Shown piece by piece: positions 31,896 through 47,453 of a stretch of 64,000 bases of DNA (position 1 is its first letter; each line of letters starts with the position of its first letter). Position numbers and translations under genes: made by a program. This DNA is from Ptychodera flava (lineage: Eukaryota > Hemichordata > Enteropneusta > Ptychoderidae). Under the pieces are notes generated by a model that was not told the origin of the DNA, did no database searches, and worked only from the letters and a program-made list of their open reading frames with translations. Location of the stretch: the NCBI RefSeq assembly GCF_041260155.1, contig NC_091929.1:41481744-41545743 (forward strand). Direction: 5' to 3'.

Positions 31896-32500
31896 ATCGG
31901 ACAATACTCAAACTGACGACAGCAAGTACAAACGTGGTTGTAACCAAACCAATTCCTACACTCTCTGCTTTGACTGCATGCATTTGGGTTCAGATAAATG
32001 AGACTGGACACGATGCAGCTTTTGTGTCTTACGCCACATCTGAACACGAAAACGAATTCTTAATCTACTATTATTGCGTCGGCTTCCACGTGTACATTAA
32101 CGGTGTCTTGCTAGTTATTCGAACAGCGCCTATAGATGATGGTGCATGGCATCACGTGTGCATCACGTGGTCTTCTAGTGATGGCGGTTGGAAATATTAT
32201 CACAATGGCGTCATCAGCAAAGAAGGAAGTGACTTTCAGATCGGGCATGCCTTAGGCAGTGGTGGATTTTTAGTCTTGGGACAGGAACAGGACACTGTCG
32301 GAGGAAGCTATGATGCTCGTCAAGCAATGGTTGGTAGTTTAACAGAATTCAACTTGTGGTCCAGATCACTTACTGCCGATGAAATTGCTGAAACTGCCGG
32401 AGATTGTTCAATTGATGGCGATGTCTTTTCTTGGAATATCGCTGATCTCTTCATAGAGGGGGACGTTCTCCTGAAGATAGAAGACGTATGCTCTAAGTGA
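31896..32500 (+). pseudogene. Third array: exon 7-like pentraxin domain with altered splice sites
   Basis: A complete pentraxin domain, open: TACIWVQ, HENEFLIYY (first ligand changed, DN to EN), HHVCITWSS, GQEQDTVGG and QAMVGS. The usual acceptor is followed by a 2-base insertion that puts it out of frame, but an internal TTTCAG (ending 31895) would restore phase 1. The donor GTAAGT has become CTAAGT, so the frame runs to a TGA at 32498. It could act only as a terminal exon. Probably a relic. Confidence 0.7.
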
Positions 32501-33387
32501 AAATTTCGTTGCTCCAGCAAAAATGTGCCTTTAACATCACATAAATGACATAAATGAACTTTATATCCTTCAGAAGGCACGGATCTGTGCATATACTTAC
32601 CAAAAAACTAAACCCCAGATTTGATTGCTAGTAATTGTTTCACTGTTCGATTACTCGTCGACATTTGATGAAAGCCATTCAGGCTAACCTGTAGTCGTTT
32701 TCATATCGTCAGAGGTCATCACAAATGAATTTTCAAGATTAAATCATATTTGTCACGTTATATAAATTGTCTTGTCACAGGATGAAACAAAGTCAAATTT
32801 GTTTCTCTTTCTCTTCAAATTAGAGTATGTAAATCTAATTCAATAATTGATTCAAAGTATTAATATCTTTTTTACTATTCTCAGATGTTATTATATCACA
32901 ATTGTTGATAATTTTATTCATCCTTAACTCTTGGCATAAGTTTCGCTCATTACTTAGTACCTTATCCCTTCATTCAACACTTTGAGATTAGCATAATATG
33001 TAGAGTTGGCCTCCGACATACATTTTCGGACCCTAAGATCTTAACTAGCCCTTTGCTTGAGTGGACTCATTCTGAGAAATTAAAATTTTACATTCCTCAT
33101 AGCGTTAACGTAGACCATAGCGGCCATCTTGAAATTCTAAAATCATACAGTTGAGGGCCAGTTCGTTTTTGTTTTAATGAAAAAGCTTTGAGATTTTTGA
33201 ACCATATTTCTACTTGCATATCCTCAGCAAGGTTGGTTTTGTGTGAGCCACACCTCTCTAAGCATAAGCAGGTAACATATAGACGAGACATCAAAAAAAG
33301 TACTTACTATAAAATTAATATTTCAAATTGTTCTCAAAACAATTCCCGTGCTACAAAGACTTAAGCACGCAAAGCGTGAACACATTT
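32501..33387 (+). other. 3' flank of the third array
   Basis: Homologous to the sequence after exon 8 in copy A (GCCATTCAGGCTAA near 32668). Exon 8 itself is missing, so exon 7-like joins directly to the downstream flank. No gene is seen. Confidence 0.6.
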
Positions 33388-34216
33388 CATGTAGATTTTC
33401 TAATGTCATAGAACTTAACACTTAAGAGGATACCATCTGTATTTCCTTCTCTGAAGTCTCTTATAGTATAAAAGATTGTAAAACATAACTGTTAACGCAG
33501 GTTTTGTTTCAAGGTACTTTATTCTGCTGAAAGCACAATATTACTTTGATTATGTTTTTCAAGCCAGACATGAAAATTGGGATTTCATCTATAATCTTCC
33601 TTTTAAGCTTACTTTAGATTGTAAATTGAGGAGTTTTCAATGGAAATTGACAAACAATGTTCTATTGACTCAAATCTGCTGCATGTACATTTTGTGGAAA
33701 GGAAGATGTAACAATATTGCATTTGTTTTATAACAGTTAAATCATTTCGAACTTCTGGCAAACATTTCTTGACGAGTGGAGTGATTATTTTCATCTTGAT
33801 GCTAATCTCACTTTGTAGCAGATACTTTTTGGTAATAGTTCCTTAACCAAATTATTGAATTTTATGTTGCTTGTTGCTTAACGTTCCATCTATATTTGCA
33901 TATGTTAAACAAAAAAACCTGGTATTGCACATTTTAAAACGTTTATCTGTAATATTCATAAAAAAACATAGATGTTTACAGCTACAACGCTCTGGTAAAT
34001 TAGATAATCATGTAAAATCAGTGAGACATTTTAGAACTGTCATGGAAACTTTTAAATAGACAGAAGATAACTGCCATTTTTGGTAATTTTTTGTGTAATT
34101 AAACTTATATGTATCTTCAAGTAAGATTTTCAACCTTTCAGCATCCCCTAAAGATAATGTCATGGAGGCGAGTTGTATGTGGATGTTTATACTGAAGTTA
34201 TGACTGCAATAAAAAA
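33388..34216 (+). mobile_element. 5'-truncated L1/Tx1-like LINE insertion
   Basis: 829 bases inside the 3' flank of the third array, bounded by a perfect 12-base target duplication GTGAACACATTT (33376-33387 and 34217-34228) and ending in AATAAAAAA. The broken translation includes a TFCGKEDVTILHLFY motif, the zinc-binding segment downstream of reverse transcriptase in L1-type ORF2, followed by degraded C-terminal sequence. Target-site and A-tail features fit L1-type retrotransposition. Confidence 0.7.
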
Positions 34217-34607
34217 GTGAACACATTTTGTGATTGTGTTAGTTGTTGAGCAATGTACATCAAATGTGCATTACTATTCCATGAATATCTATTGTCAGTC
34301 ATATATACATAAGTGTATTTGACTAAATGAATGTTTATGAATCTTTTTATTATGTCCATAAATGGAGACTTTAGAAGGAACCAGAATTTTAGATTAGACT
34401 TCTATCAAATAACTGTCAAATAAATATGACAATATATATCACAATGTTGAATTGTTTTTGTTCTTGTGTGATTTTTGTTGCAATTTTTTTTCAAATAAAA
34501 ACTTCAAGAATGTTCATAAGAGTGAACATTCTAGGCTCGTTTATGACACTGATGGTAGCCTCTCCAAACATGGTCAAATGCTCATGTGCTTTTGATTCAT
34601 CACATTG

Positions 34608-34760
<153 letters not shown>

Positions 34761-34775
34761 TGACGGGCAGGCAGA

Positions 34776-34989
34776 CACATACATACATACATACATACAT
34801 ACATACATACATACATACGTACGTACGTACGTACGTACGTACGTACGTACGTACGTACGTACGTACATACATACATACATACATACATACATACATACAT
34901 ACATACATACATACATACATACATACATACATACATACATACATACATACATACATACATACATACATACATACATACATACATACATA
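34776..34989. repeat. (CATA)n microsatellite with a (CGTA)n core
   Basis: About 53 tetranucleotide units. The block at about 34817-34866 is (ACGT)n and is flanked on both sides by (ACAT)n. Confidence 0.97.
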
Positions 34990-35131
34990 GACGGATAGCA
35001 AGATTGTGTTGAAAGTCTGAATAATAGGTGCAAGACATGGTTTATTTTGAGAGTACGATAAAACTCAAGTCGATAAAAAAATCTTAAATGTAGCAAGCAA
35101 GGCTTTGATAATATGATGACTTCTTCGTCAA

Positions 35132-38214
<3,083 letters not shown>

Positions 38215-38366
38215 GGTTATTACCCAATATCGCCTGTTCCTGTGTCGTATCAGCATGAGTGTTATTTGTGCTGCGTCAGACACGAGACGAAGTCGAGTGT
38301 CTGACGCAGCACAAATGACACTAATGCTGATACGACACAAGGAACAGGCGATATTGGGTAATAACC
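38215..38366. repeat. Foldback repeat 2
   Basis: A nearly perfect palindrome of about 152 bases. The left arm starts GGTTATTACCCAATATCGCC and the right arm ends with its complement, GTAATAACC. Loop of about 10 bases. It ends one base before the 801-base element. Confidence 0.8.
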
Positions 38367-38367
38367 G

Positions 38368-39168
38368 ATTTATCATATACCCATGCCCATAATTTTACTA
38401 ATAGAACGAAAAACCTTAAATTTTGAGGCTTTACTTTATTACGCCTTGCGCATAAATACAGAATGTTTATGTGAACAGGCTTCATTCATAAACTATACGA
38501 CGAAAACATCACGAGCGACATCGCTGCAAGTCGTCCATATCTCAATGAAACCCAAGCAGAAAGACACCGGGATACAAAAATTGTCATACAGGAGGAACCT
38601 TTTAAGGTGCAATATGCTATTACAACTGTAATCGATCAAAAACTGTGCTCGGCTTTAAATCTATCCTGATTTCGATCGTCGTACGGCATGGAGCTCGCGC
38701 GGAGAGGGGACGCCATTTTGTTTATTTACCCTGAGAGTTGCCATGTCAACAGTCGTCGCGCGTGCGACATCCCTGTCACGCCACGCGCTCACTACCTGTT
38801 CGGGGGAGACCATGCACAGTGCCGGCGCCGTACGAACGGCAGAATGTTTGCCTGAACTTGACCCCCAAAATACCATGGGAAAACATTTCAAGACTCAACA
38901 TGCTATTTCCGTATTTTGCAACCAGAAATACCTGCGTTCCTCGAAGCCCTTCAAGTTTTACGTCGGCGACATCGCTTCGCAGGCGGTGAGCGGCAGCCAT
39001 TTGTTGTTTACGTTGTTTACCAACAAACTGCTAATGTAGTTCGGGAAAACTCTAAAACTGATGACGTTCATCGTGCATATCTCGACGTTTACCGTGAGAT
39101 ATCATGGCTGATATTTAACGGCGAACGTCACTAGGATGTAGCAATATGGGCATGGGTATATGATAAAT
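38368..39168. mobile_element. 801 bp element with 24 bp perfect terminal inverted repeats
   Basis: Left terminus ATTTATCATATACCC... (38368-38391) and its exact reverse complement at 39145-39168. The interior is more GC- and CpG-rich than its surroundings (38690-39000) and has no transposase-like frame, so it is a non-autonomous DNA element or MITE by inference. No target duplication was found. Confidence 0.55.
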
Positions 39169-41104
39169 AAACTTTTCACCTACTTATTTTTGTGATATCG
39201 AATATTTTAAGACAGGAATGGCGCGGCCATTTGGATTACAGATGTTGTTTGTTTCTTTCTCAAGCACCATTTTTTTGCACGATGACCCGGTCCCCACAGT
39301 CTTATAAAATGCAGAGGGCACATATGCTCCAGGGAACATAATGTTATATGAGTTTGCATAAGATATTAATCTATATTACAATATTTTATCATGTTTGATA
39401 CACCGTCAAAACCATGACTATGACTCGGTGAAGTCGTATATCATTTTTTAATTTCCATAGCTCTCTACGTTGAAACAAAATCTGGGCATTTGATGTTGAT
39501 GACAGGGTTTATTTTCAAACTAATTTTTACTTTACGTGAAACCGTTTTACTTACATATGATCTGCAAAAAATTCAGATGTCATTTACAACATTAACTCCT
39601 TCGGAGTGCGATTAGCTGCAGTATCATACATGCTATGCCTGTAATGCCATTCCTCTATTGTTCAGACGGTACTGATATGAGCCCATATTTTAACTAGTGA
39701 AAATACGAATTATATTTTCACTGTAACCGAACTGCTTACAGCGACGCGGACGCGTGACCTTCGCTATATGCATGACCTTCGTTGGTATATACATATAAAA
39801 CAGCTGAGCGAATAAGACAAATGACAATCCGAAACGTCGTTATGATTATATGGTCAAAATGTTGTTGTTTGCAGTCACTTCATGGGCATTGCCCTTAGGC
39901 ACAAGTACAGTTGTACCAAAAACATACAAACAAACGTATTGAAAATTTATATAATTTGCCGACACCTGTCAATTCACGGCCGGTCCTGTGGCGGTGCTTT
40001 GGTGCAGTGTTTTCGTGTCATCTACGCTGCTGAAGATTACACCATGGAAGTATCATTACACGTAAAGATATCGGTTGACAGAGCATCATGAAAGAATCGG
40101 TTTACGACAAGTTTCCTGTTGATGGGCTTAAAGTATCTGGGCGGTGAATTACATCGTTTACAGCCGTAAATGAGCCACGAAAATCCAACCGCACTGAAAA
40201 TTCTCGCGACAGACAAGGTTGAAGGTGCACATGATATTTCCGATTTGTACCTGTCAGTTCACAGGTCATGATCGTGTCTGGTGGCCGGTGGCACCGATGC
40301 GGTGCGGGTTTCAGATACAATGTGCCATCTAGGGAAAGTCAAACTTTCGCTTCGGTTGTTAAAGGAAGTTTAGTTCTATTTAGGCAAGCCAGGAAGGAAA
40401 ATATACGAGCAGAAGACGGAAATACCTTCGAAATGTACTTTTATTCGTACAGCAACAAAATCACGAACGAGTTACGACACTACAGTTTATACAGTGTACT
40501 CACTTCATGTTTTCACTAATCCGCTTACTGAGATGGTAAATTCGGCATATTTGACGTCTGGGAACATGTATAATTCTTCGAGATAAACTGACTGGTAGTG
40601 GTACGGGTATTATATCCACTGTATGTGCATTCATAGATGTCGTAGAGCTGCTTGCTCTGTGCTGTAAGCTGTTCATACTCGATAAGAGTTTGAGCGTGGC
40701 GCGAGTATTTTGACCCGATTTTGGCGGCCTCATAACTTTCACGCAGGGATGAGGTTATGTATTAAAACACGAAAACACACCCATTTTGTGAACTTCCGCC
40801 TATGTTTTACATCCACCGTTATTTTAAACTAAAGATAAATCTTCTTCAAATTGTGAAAACCTGTGTCGACATCGTAATATTTAAATTGTTTGCTGTAAAA
40901 GTGCTCAATAAACCCTCCTTTGCAGTGGAATGGCCCAATAGCGGAATAATATCAAGAAGTGATACGGTTGTCATCACTCCTTAGCAACCAACTTTTTATA
41001 AGTACAGCCTGGAGGAAGCAAGGTCGATTTCAAGTTGATTTCGTCACTAATTTCGGAGCGTCTGAGGGAACACAGTCATAACCAAAGCATGCATGTATGA
41101 TAAA
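39169..41104. other. Intergenic, no supported gene
   Basis: Several short open frames, none with a recognisable domain or splice support. Confidence 0.4.
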
Positions 41105-41248
41105 GGGATTATTACACGAAGTTTGGGCAATACCGCGTCGTATTCTCGTGATGTGTCCGTATTTTGACTCGTTGCTGCGCAACTCGTCAAAATACGGACA
41201 CATCACTCGAATACGACGCGGTATCGCCCAAACTTCGTGTAATAACCC
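41105..41248. repeat. Foldback repeat 3
   Basis: A palindrome of about 144 bases: left arm GGGATTATTACACGAAG..., right arm ...CTTCGTGTAATAACCC, with arms of about 65 bases and a small loop. Its termini resemble those of repeat 2 (TTATTAC...GTAATAA). Confidence 0.8.
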
Positions 41249-42568
41249 TAAGTATTAACACTTACATCATTTATTTATCTTTTTATATATTTAAACAAGC
41301 CTCTGATAATTTGCTGCCGCATTATATTTTATAAACCATATCCTAGAGCATTGAATGAAAAATGTATTTCTAATGGACATCAGTCGGCAATCTTTTGAGA
41401 AGGGTTTTGACGTATAATCGTAAAGTGGAAATAATATCTAAGGAACCTAACGTCTGACTTTTATGCCACTCACTTCGGAATTGGTCTATTGTTGTGAAAA
41501 ATTTGTACAAAACTCCGTTATTTTCATTAAAGTTACATACGAAAAGATAGGGCTTGCCTGATTCTTGAATATACGAGACCTTCGTGAATTGTTTTGGGAT
41601 TATTATTATGAGTATTTAGTTAATTTTCAAAAAATGCTTTCATCTGAACTCAAAACAGATACTCCTTTTTTGTTACGATCTGCACCTTTTAACACAATAA
41701 GTGCGAGATTAGCATTTCTTTGTTCGGTTATTTGCTTGGTTATATCACTCGCCCCGATCCGTTAATATGGTAGTGCTCATGAATATTAATCTAGGGTCAA
41801 AGGCATGAAGCTGTCCAATCAGGTTCGTGCGCAGAATGTATGCGCATCGTTCGTGACCCACTTCTTGCTGTGTTTTGATTTTGCTCGCCGAGAAAACGTG
41901 CTCGCCGTTGTCCACTAAGGTACGTGTTTGTTTATTTTTAAGCGTTTTCTTTGTTGTAACTGTGCCAGATGTACACAGCGACGGTTTTTGTGAAGCAAAT
42001 TCCGGGATAGGCTTTGGAATGCGCGCGATCGGCAACAATTTTAGTTACGACGCTGATGCAACTGCCGATGCCGAGCGTATCCGGCACGCTCGGTCAGCAC
42101 TCATTTCATGTACACAGTACAATCAAAGTTATCCTGCAATTCCGACGAAGAATCATAAGCTTGGTTTCGTAGTCTTTTCTCCGTGTGATAATCCCAACAA
42201 TGCATGACACAATCACACGTGGTGCCTATTTCATAATTTTACAATGAAAACGAAGCTGTGAATGCAAAGTTACACAACGTGGCACTATCGCATGATCGAG
42301 ATTCAACGTTGTTGAAATGGTTACATAAAACAGTGTCCTATTAAAGTAAACTCTGTGCAGAGGGAGATACGATAGTTGAAATGGGCCATTCAAAACAGTT
42401 ATGCAATATTTTGCTCAAATATAGCATTTGACATCAATAACAATGTTAGGTCGCAATAATTTAATAGCCAAATTACAAACACTTCAGCCCGCGTCCCCAA
42501 CAGATTGCCCCTGTCACGGATTTTTTTTTAGCTCTATGGTTACACGCGTATCGTTTTCTCGTTCACAG
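41249..42568. other. Mostly non-coding; possible first exon of the unknown gene
   Basis: A 110-residue open frame at 41875-42207 begins with a hydrophobic segment but contains a good donor (CACTAAG|GTACGT, 41919), so it could be a 5' exon rather than a one-exon gene. Not supported further. Confidence 0.25.
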
Positions 42569-43423
42569 GAAAACAGTATCCGATACCATGAACACAGCTA
42601 CTATCAGAATAAAGAGCACTGTCAGCGGGTAAGTTGTATTGTTTTTATATGTTATCGAATTTTAAAATCATCATACTAAGTTTTCGCAGTACCGAAGAAC
42701 ATGGAAGACTGCAGAAATTACAGCATCAATATCATTATTTTTCCTGCAGGTACCACTACTTTCACATCAGACCACACACTGACGTGCATTATTGGTAATG
42801 AAAGAGAATAATCCTAGGTACCCGACAGCATTGTCTGTAAGGATGCCTGACTTGAAGGATATACCTGAGGAATTGTGGGATGCTGTGACAAGGCCAGGTG
42901 ACAAGAAACACAAGACACAAACTGTGAGGGGAATAGCAGGGTCTTAGGTTGGCTGCGTTCCTGCTAATTTGTGTGATGCACTCTTCAAGCTATTGGACTT
43001 GTATGCCTCAATTACTTGGTAAGTGTCAGCCTTTCTTGATAACAAAACTAAATTGGTCATCTGAAATGCGTATGCTGAGAACAACTGTAGTAGGTATCCT
43101 TGTCAAAGCATTTTAGAAAACAAATGATTTTCATTAACAAATACATCACAATGATAGTTGTAGTTAACTCTCAATACAGTGGACACCAACCTACATTTTT
43201 TATGTTTTCCAGCCACTACATGGGTCATGTATCGATAAGCAAAGTACCTGACGTGAAGCAGAAGTACAAGAAAATGGAATCCAAGGATCGACAAGGCGGT
43301 GGTGCAATCCTGTCATGTGAATATCATGTCAAAACTACACTAATGCTAAAAGAGGAAGCTGTATCCATCATCAAGGAAGCCATACAAAAAATGGAAGGAA
43401 ACAGAAACTTCATCATTGAATAA
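42569..43423 (+). pseudogene. Spliced gene of unknown function, with an in-frame stop
   Basis: Candidate exons: 42569-42628, 42750-43018 and 43213-43423. The last two join well: the donor TTG|GTAAGT at 43019 leaves phase 2, and the acceptor TTTTCCAG (43212) restores a frame running to the TAA at the end. The middle exon, read from an ATG at 42798, contains MPDLKDIPEELWD and then an in-frame TAG at 42945-42947, followed by PANLCDALFKLL in the same frame. The last exon has a DRQGGGA...CEY motif. I do not recognise the family. AATAAA occurs at the stop and again at 43534. It converges on the DUF6589-like gene of copy B. Probably a recent pseudogene or an assembly error at one base. Confidence 0.4.
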
Positions 43424-43926
43424 AACTTTATTTAAATGAAGTTTAAACACTTACATTTGTGTTCTACCTCAAAATAATTTAAGATAAAGTAAATTTTATG
43501 TGCTGCATTTTCATAACATTAATGATATATATGTAATAAAATGTTGATAAAGATTCAAGGAGTGAAAATGGTAAATACTTTGTAAAAATGAAAGTTTGAG
43601 TGTAAATATAATAGCACCATCACTAAACTTTCTGCATGGTGAATGTGTGATTTTAGTACTGTTTGTGAATGACTGAATGTGTTTATGATCAAACACCTGT
43701 CATGCTTTAAAATGCCAATCCCTGAGAAAAACATGGTGTGTAATAAAATTTTTACAATGTCTCCCTGAGGAAAAAATCAATAGATTATATTAAATGTACA
43801 AATATATATATATGCATATTAACTCTTATATAAATCAAATATTCAGTTTCACAAAAATTGTACTTCAATGATATGTCAATCTGAAAAATTGCATTGTACA
43901 TCGAAACTATAATTGTTCCTGTAGTA
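43424..43926. other. Convergent intergenic spacer
   Basis: AT-rich, contains AATAAA-type signals for the plus-strand gene; no gene is seen. Confidence 0.4.
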
Positions 43927-46667
43927 CTACCCAAGACAAACACTGTCAGTGTTGTCGATTTCAGTTTCATTGCACAAAATTCTCACTTCATTGAGAATCT
44001 CACATATCTCAGCCTTTGTTAAGCCAGTCTTATTCATATTTTCAATTTTTGTCTTGAACTCACATGATGGTAATATCGACAAAAGGATCTCCATTTCCTC
44101 AGATAGTTGCTTTTTTGTTTTATTCTGGTCAGACTCATAGTATTCCTTTTCTTGTTCAGTTACATAAACTGGGGGACAAAATGATCTTTTCCCTGGATAG
44201 ATGTTTGGAATCATGTAACTATCAATCACCTCAATTTGCCTGACTTTTCCAACTGAAGGCAGATTCAACAACTCTGTACATAACTCCCTACCACTAACAG
44301 ACACAAGTTGCCTTCCTGGCATAGGCTTTAAATATTGAGTATCCCTGTAATTTTGAATCTGGTCAGTTCCTGTTCATACCCTTGATAGCTGCGCTGACGT
44401 TTTCAGTGCATAGAAGAAGGAGATCTTTCTGCAGTTTCTCTCTCAATTGGGAAAGAGTGTCATGGTTTCCAATCACTTTCTCCCACATTTTATAGTTTGC
44501 CTGGCCTACCATCCACTTTTTCACATCCTTATTATATTCCTCCAATACAAAATCAGTTCCCTGATGTGCAGTTGGTGTTCCTGACCTAGATATTGACTCA
44601 TATTTTGTGAGAACATCCAGCAACTCATTGGGGTACACAAGTCTGTCCATTTCATCCCATGTTTCTATCAACTGGTATTTAGTGTGATTTCTACAAAACC
44701 AGATTGCCATAAATAGTCTGCGCCCTGTTTGTATTGTAATTGCATTATTATTGCGCACGCCTTTGCGGAACAACCTAATACCCATCATGTGAGGCACAAG
44801 ACAAGATACAATGAAATCAAATGTCTTGTCAGAAGCTTTGCTCGATGAAACCCATGTTATGAAGGAAGAAGCTGTTTTATCTTCAGAATTATTTAAAATA
44901 AGTAAACAAGCTCTTCCATTACTCCATCACAAAATTTGAGGAAATTATCATATGCCTGATGATGGTCACCACAAGATTTACAGAAGTGAAGTGATTTCTC
45001 TGAAATGAAACCTTGTGACTTTGCAAAATCCTCATAGATTAATGCCCAGTATAACTCGACAAATGCCTTCAACATATTCATTTCTTCATGACCTAAGCCA
45101 GTGCGAAGAAGAACCCAGTCAAACTCTCCCTTTCCCTCTGCGATAACCTTCTTTACTAAACCATACGGAAGACCATCACATCTAACAATTACCCATTCTC
45201 TCTTTCCATCTGGTACATAAGATTTAATACCAGCATGTCTGCCTATGGCCCTCAACACAACTTTTATCGCTTCTACACTGCTGGGATTTACAAATACTGG
45301 GGGAATCAGAGAAGTTTTAGGTGATTTAACTTTAACATTAGTCTTATCTTCACAAAGTTTTGAACCATTGGTACAAACTTGACCTTTCTCAGCCTTGTAA
45401 TTGTGGAAAACAAGTCCCATTTTGTATTTTTCCTTCCTGACAATTCTGGTATCCAACCCATCAAAGGCTTTTTGAGTTTTTCTTTCTTTTGCCATCCAAA
45501 CACCACGTTTCTCACATTTCTTTTTCTTTTTGGATTGGAGTGTTGACATTCTGAAACTGGGCAAACATTAAACTTGTTCTGTTCTCTCTTCTGTGATATT
45601 TCAATTTCTACAAAGTCAGTAGCATTTTTCTGGTGTTTGTCTATCTTTTCTTCTATATACATTTGCAATTCCCTGTCATACAAAGCTTTCATTTCAAAAG
45701 TAAGCTCACATATCCATGGGCCTCTTCAGGAGGGGGTGTTTTAAAATTGCAAGGCTTAAAGACAACATTCTCTTGTATATTGCATTCAGGATCTAACAAC
45801 ACAACTATTGTATTAGTTAAAATTTCTAACACTTGCTTGTTGCCATTTCTGCTGTATCTCGTCTTAAACAATCTCTGCTCATTATCAAATGCATATTCTA
45901 CAAGTCCAGACGGGGCATGATTTTCTTCAATTTTGAGGTCAGCTAACATGGAAAATACAGTGTCGTAACTTCCCCTGGAATAACATGGCCAACCACGTCA
46001 ACAACAGATTCACTCTGGCTAAGAGAGTAAACAACAGATTGAACAAGTCTGAGAAAGTCACTGATGTAATTCAAATTTCTACCACTGTAAATACATTCAG
46101 TTGCGACTATCTTTCTTATCATGCTTTTCATCTTGGCGGACTCTGTACCTTCACTTTTTTTTTCACAAAACGCATCAATTGCGGCTGTTACCACAGGATT
46201 TCTGTTCTTCATGATGTCATCAACATCTTGTAACAACAGTTTTTAGGTGTTCTTGTGGTTTTGTCACTCGCCAGGGATACAGAATCTTCATATATGTTTT
46301 CATTTTCGAGTTGTGCAATTGTCTTTATAGCGGCTATGCGCTTCTCCTGTGTGCTGTATTGGCTTTCATGTGTTTCCTGGTACTTTCTGATAGTCTCTTC
46401 ATAGTCTTTTATGGTTTCCGATTGGCTTTAGACGGTGTGTCTTAATTGTTCAATTTCTTGCTCTACTAATTGCATACGGTCTTGATCTCCACCCATGTCA
46501 AAGATACATGATGATTTCTCGTTTTGAGGTGTAAACAGCTGTTTCCTAACATTGACATTTTCTTTGACATTTTCTCTGGCTTGAATTTTCCTTGGTGGGC
46601 CACTTTTGGATGGGCTTGGGCTTGCATTAACTCCTTTTTTTCTTTTCAGTATGGAACATGTAGAATC
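43927..46667 (-). pseudogene. DUF6589-like gene, copy B, main exon (decayed)
   Basis: Full-length counterpart of the copy A exon, from acceptor AG at 46668-46669 down to a stop at 43927-43929. It adds the C-terminal third that copy A lacks at the window edge, ending in a helix-rich tail (LTKAEICEILNEV). It shares the TAA (46428-46430) and two frame changes with copy A. It also has its own single-base changes near 45713 and 45535 and a small replacement near 44345. It keeps one base that copy A lost near 46607. Function of the family unknown. Confidence 0.65.
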
Positions 46668-46983
46668 CTGTGAAATTTAATATCAATATTCCATTCAGAA
46701 TTTCATAATACAAAGTTTGTAAACAAAGGCAAACACTATCCTCTACACACAAGCATAGGTAGTACAAGCGAGTGACTCCATGCAGTAAGTTTCAGGAGTC
46801 TGCTTCGTCGTGGAAAAAGTCAAATAATGAAAACAAATCACACATAAACATATGTCATTCTCTACCTCACAGATATACTATAATCCTTAAAAGGCCATGA
46901 ATCATCGTAAATACTTAATATTTTAGTGCCTCATGACTGGAATCCTCTTTTTGTGAACCCGGAAGTGAAGTGTACCAACATAC

Positions 46984-47368
46984 CTTGACTTTCGTAAGCG
47001 GCATAAGCTCTCCACGTTCCATATGTGCTGTGTAATCGCGTTTCTTCAGGGCTAGTGTAACGCAGTCTGTGCAAAATTTGTGGCCACGGGCTCCCATCGA
47101 CGAAAAACCTCCCTTACTCCAACACTGACGTACTTGACGAACCTTGGGTTTCGATTTCGTAAATGTGATGTCCATGCAGTGTGTTGGGGTTGGCGCACTT
47201 AATTGCAAATCTCCCGCCAAAGCCCCGCACATTCGCATTCCGATATCCAGCATACACAAGTAACACGACCATCAGCAAAATTGCAAGAAATCCGTATTTC
47301 AGCTCTGTTGTCACTTCCAAGTCGACACCGTTGCTTGTCGGAGAGGTTTTTCCGGGATTGGGAGCCAT
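46984..47368 (-). pseudogene. First exon of the DUF6589-like gene, copy B (frameshifted)
   Basis: Same ATG, hydrophobic segment and donor as the copy A exon, but 385 bases instead of 387: one base is lost near 47186 and one near 47098, shifting the part between them. Confidence 0.6.
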
Positions 47369-47453
47369 GGCTGTGCAAATCTACACCTTTCACTGCACAG
47401 CGCCCGTTTCAATTGCCTGTAACTCCAATAGGCAAGCGTGGAAATCAAAACCA

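Noticed and set aside
29316-32500. The third array as additional downstream exons of pentraxin gene A
   Set aside because: Exon 8 of gene A ends in a stop and has no donor, and the relics are frameshifted or truncated.
38743-39039. A 98-residue open frame inside the 801 bp inverted-terminus element
   Set aside because: No recognisable domain; overlapping frames are open on both strands in this CpG-rich stretch, so chance is likely.
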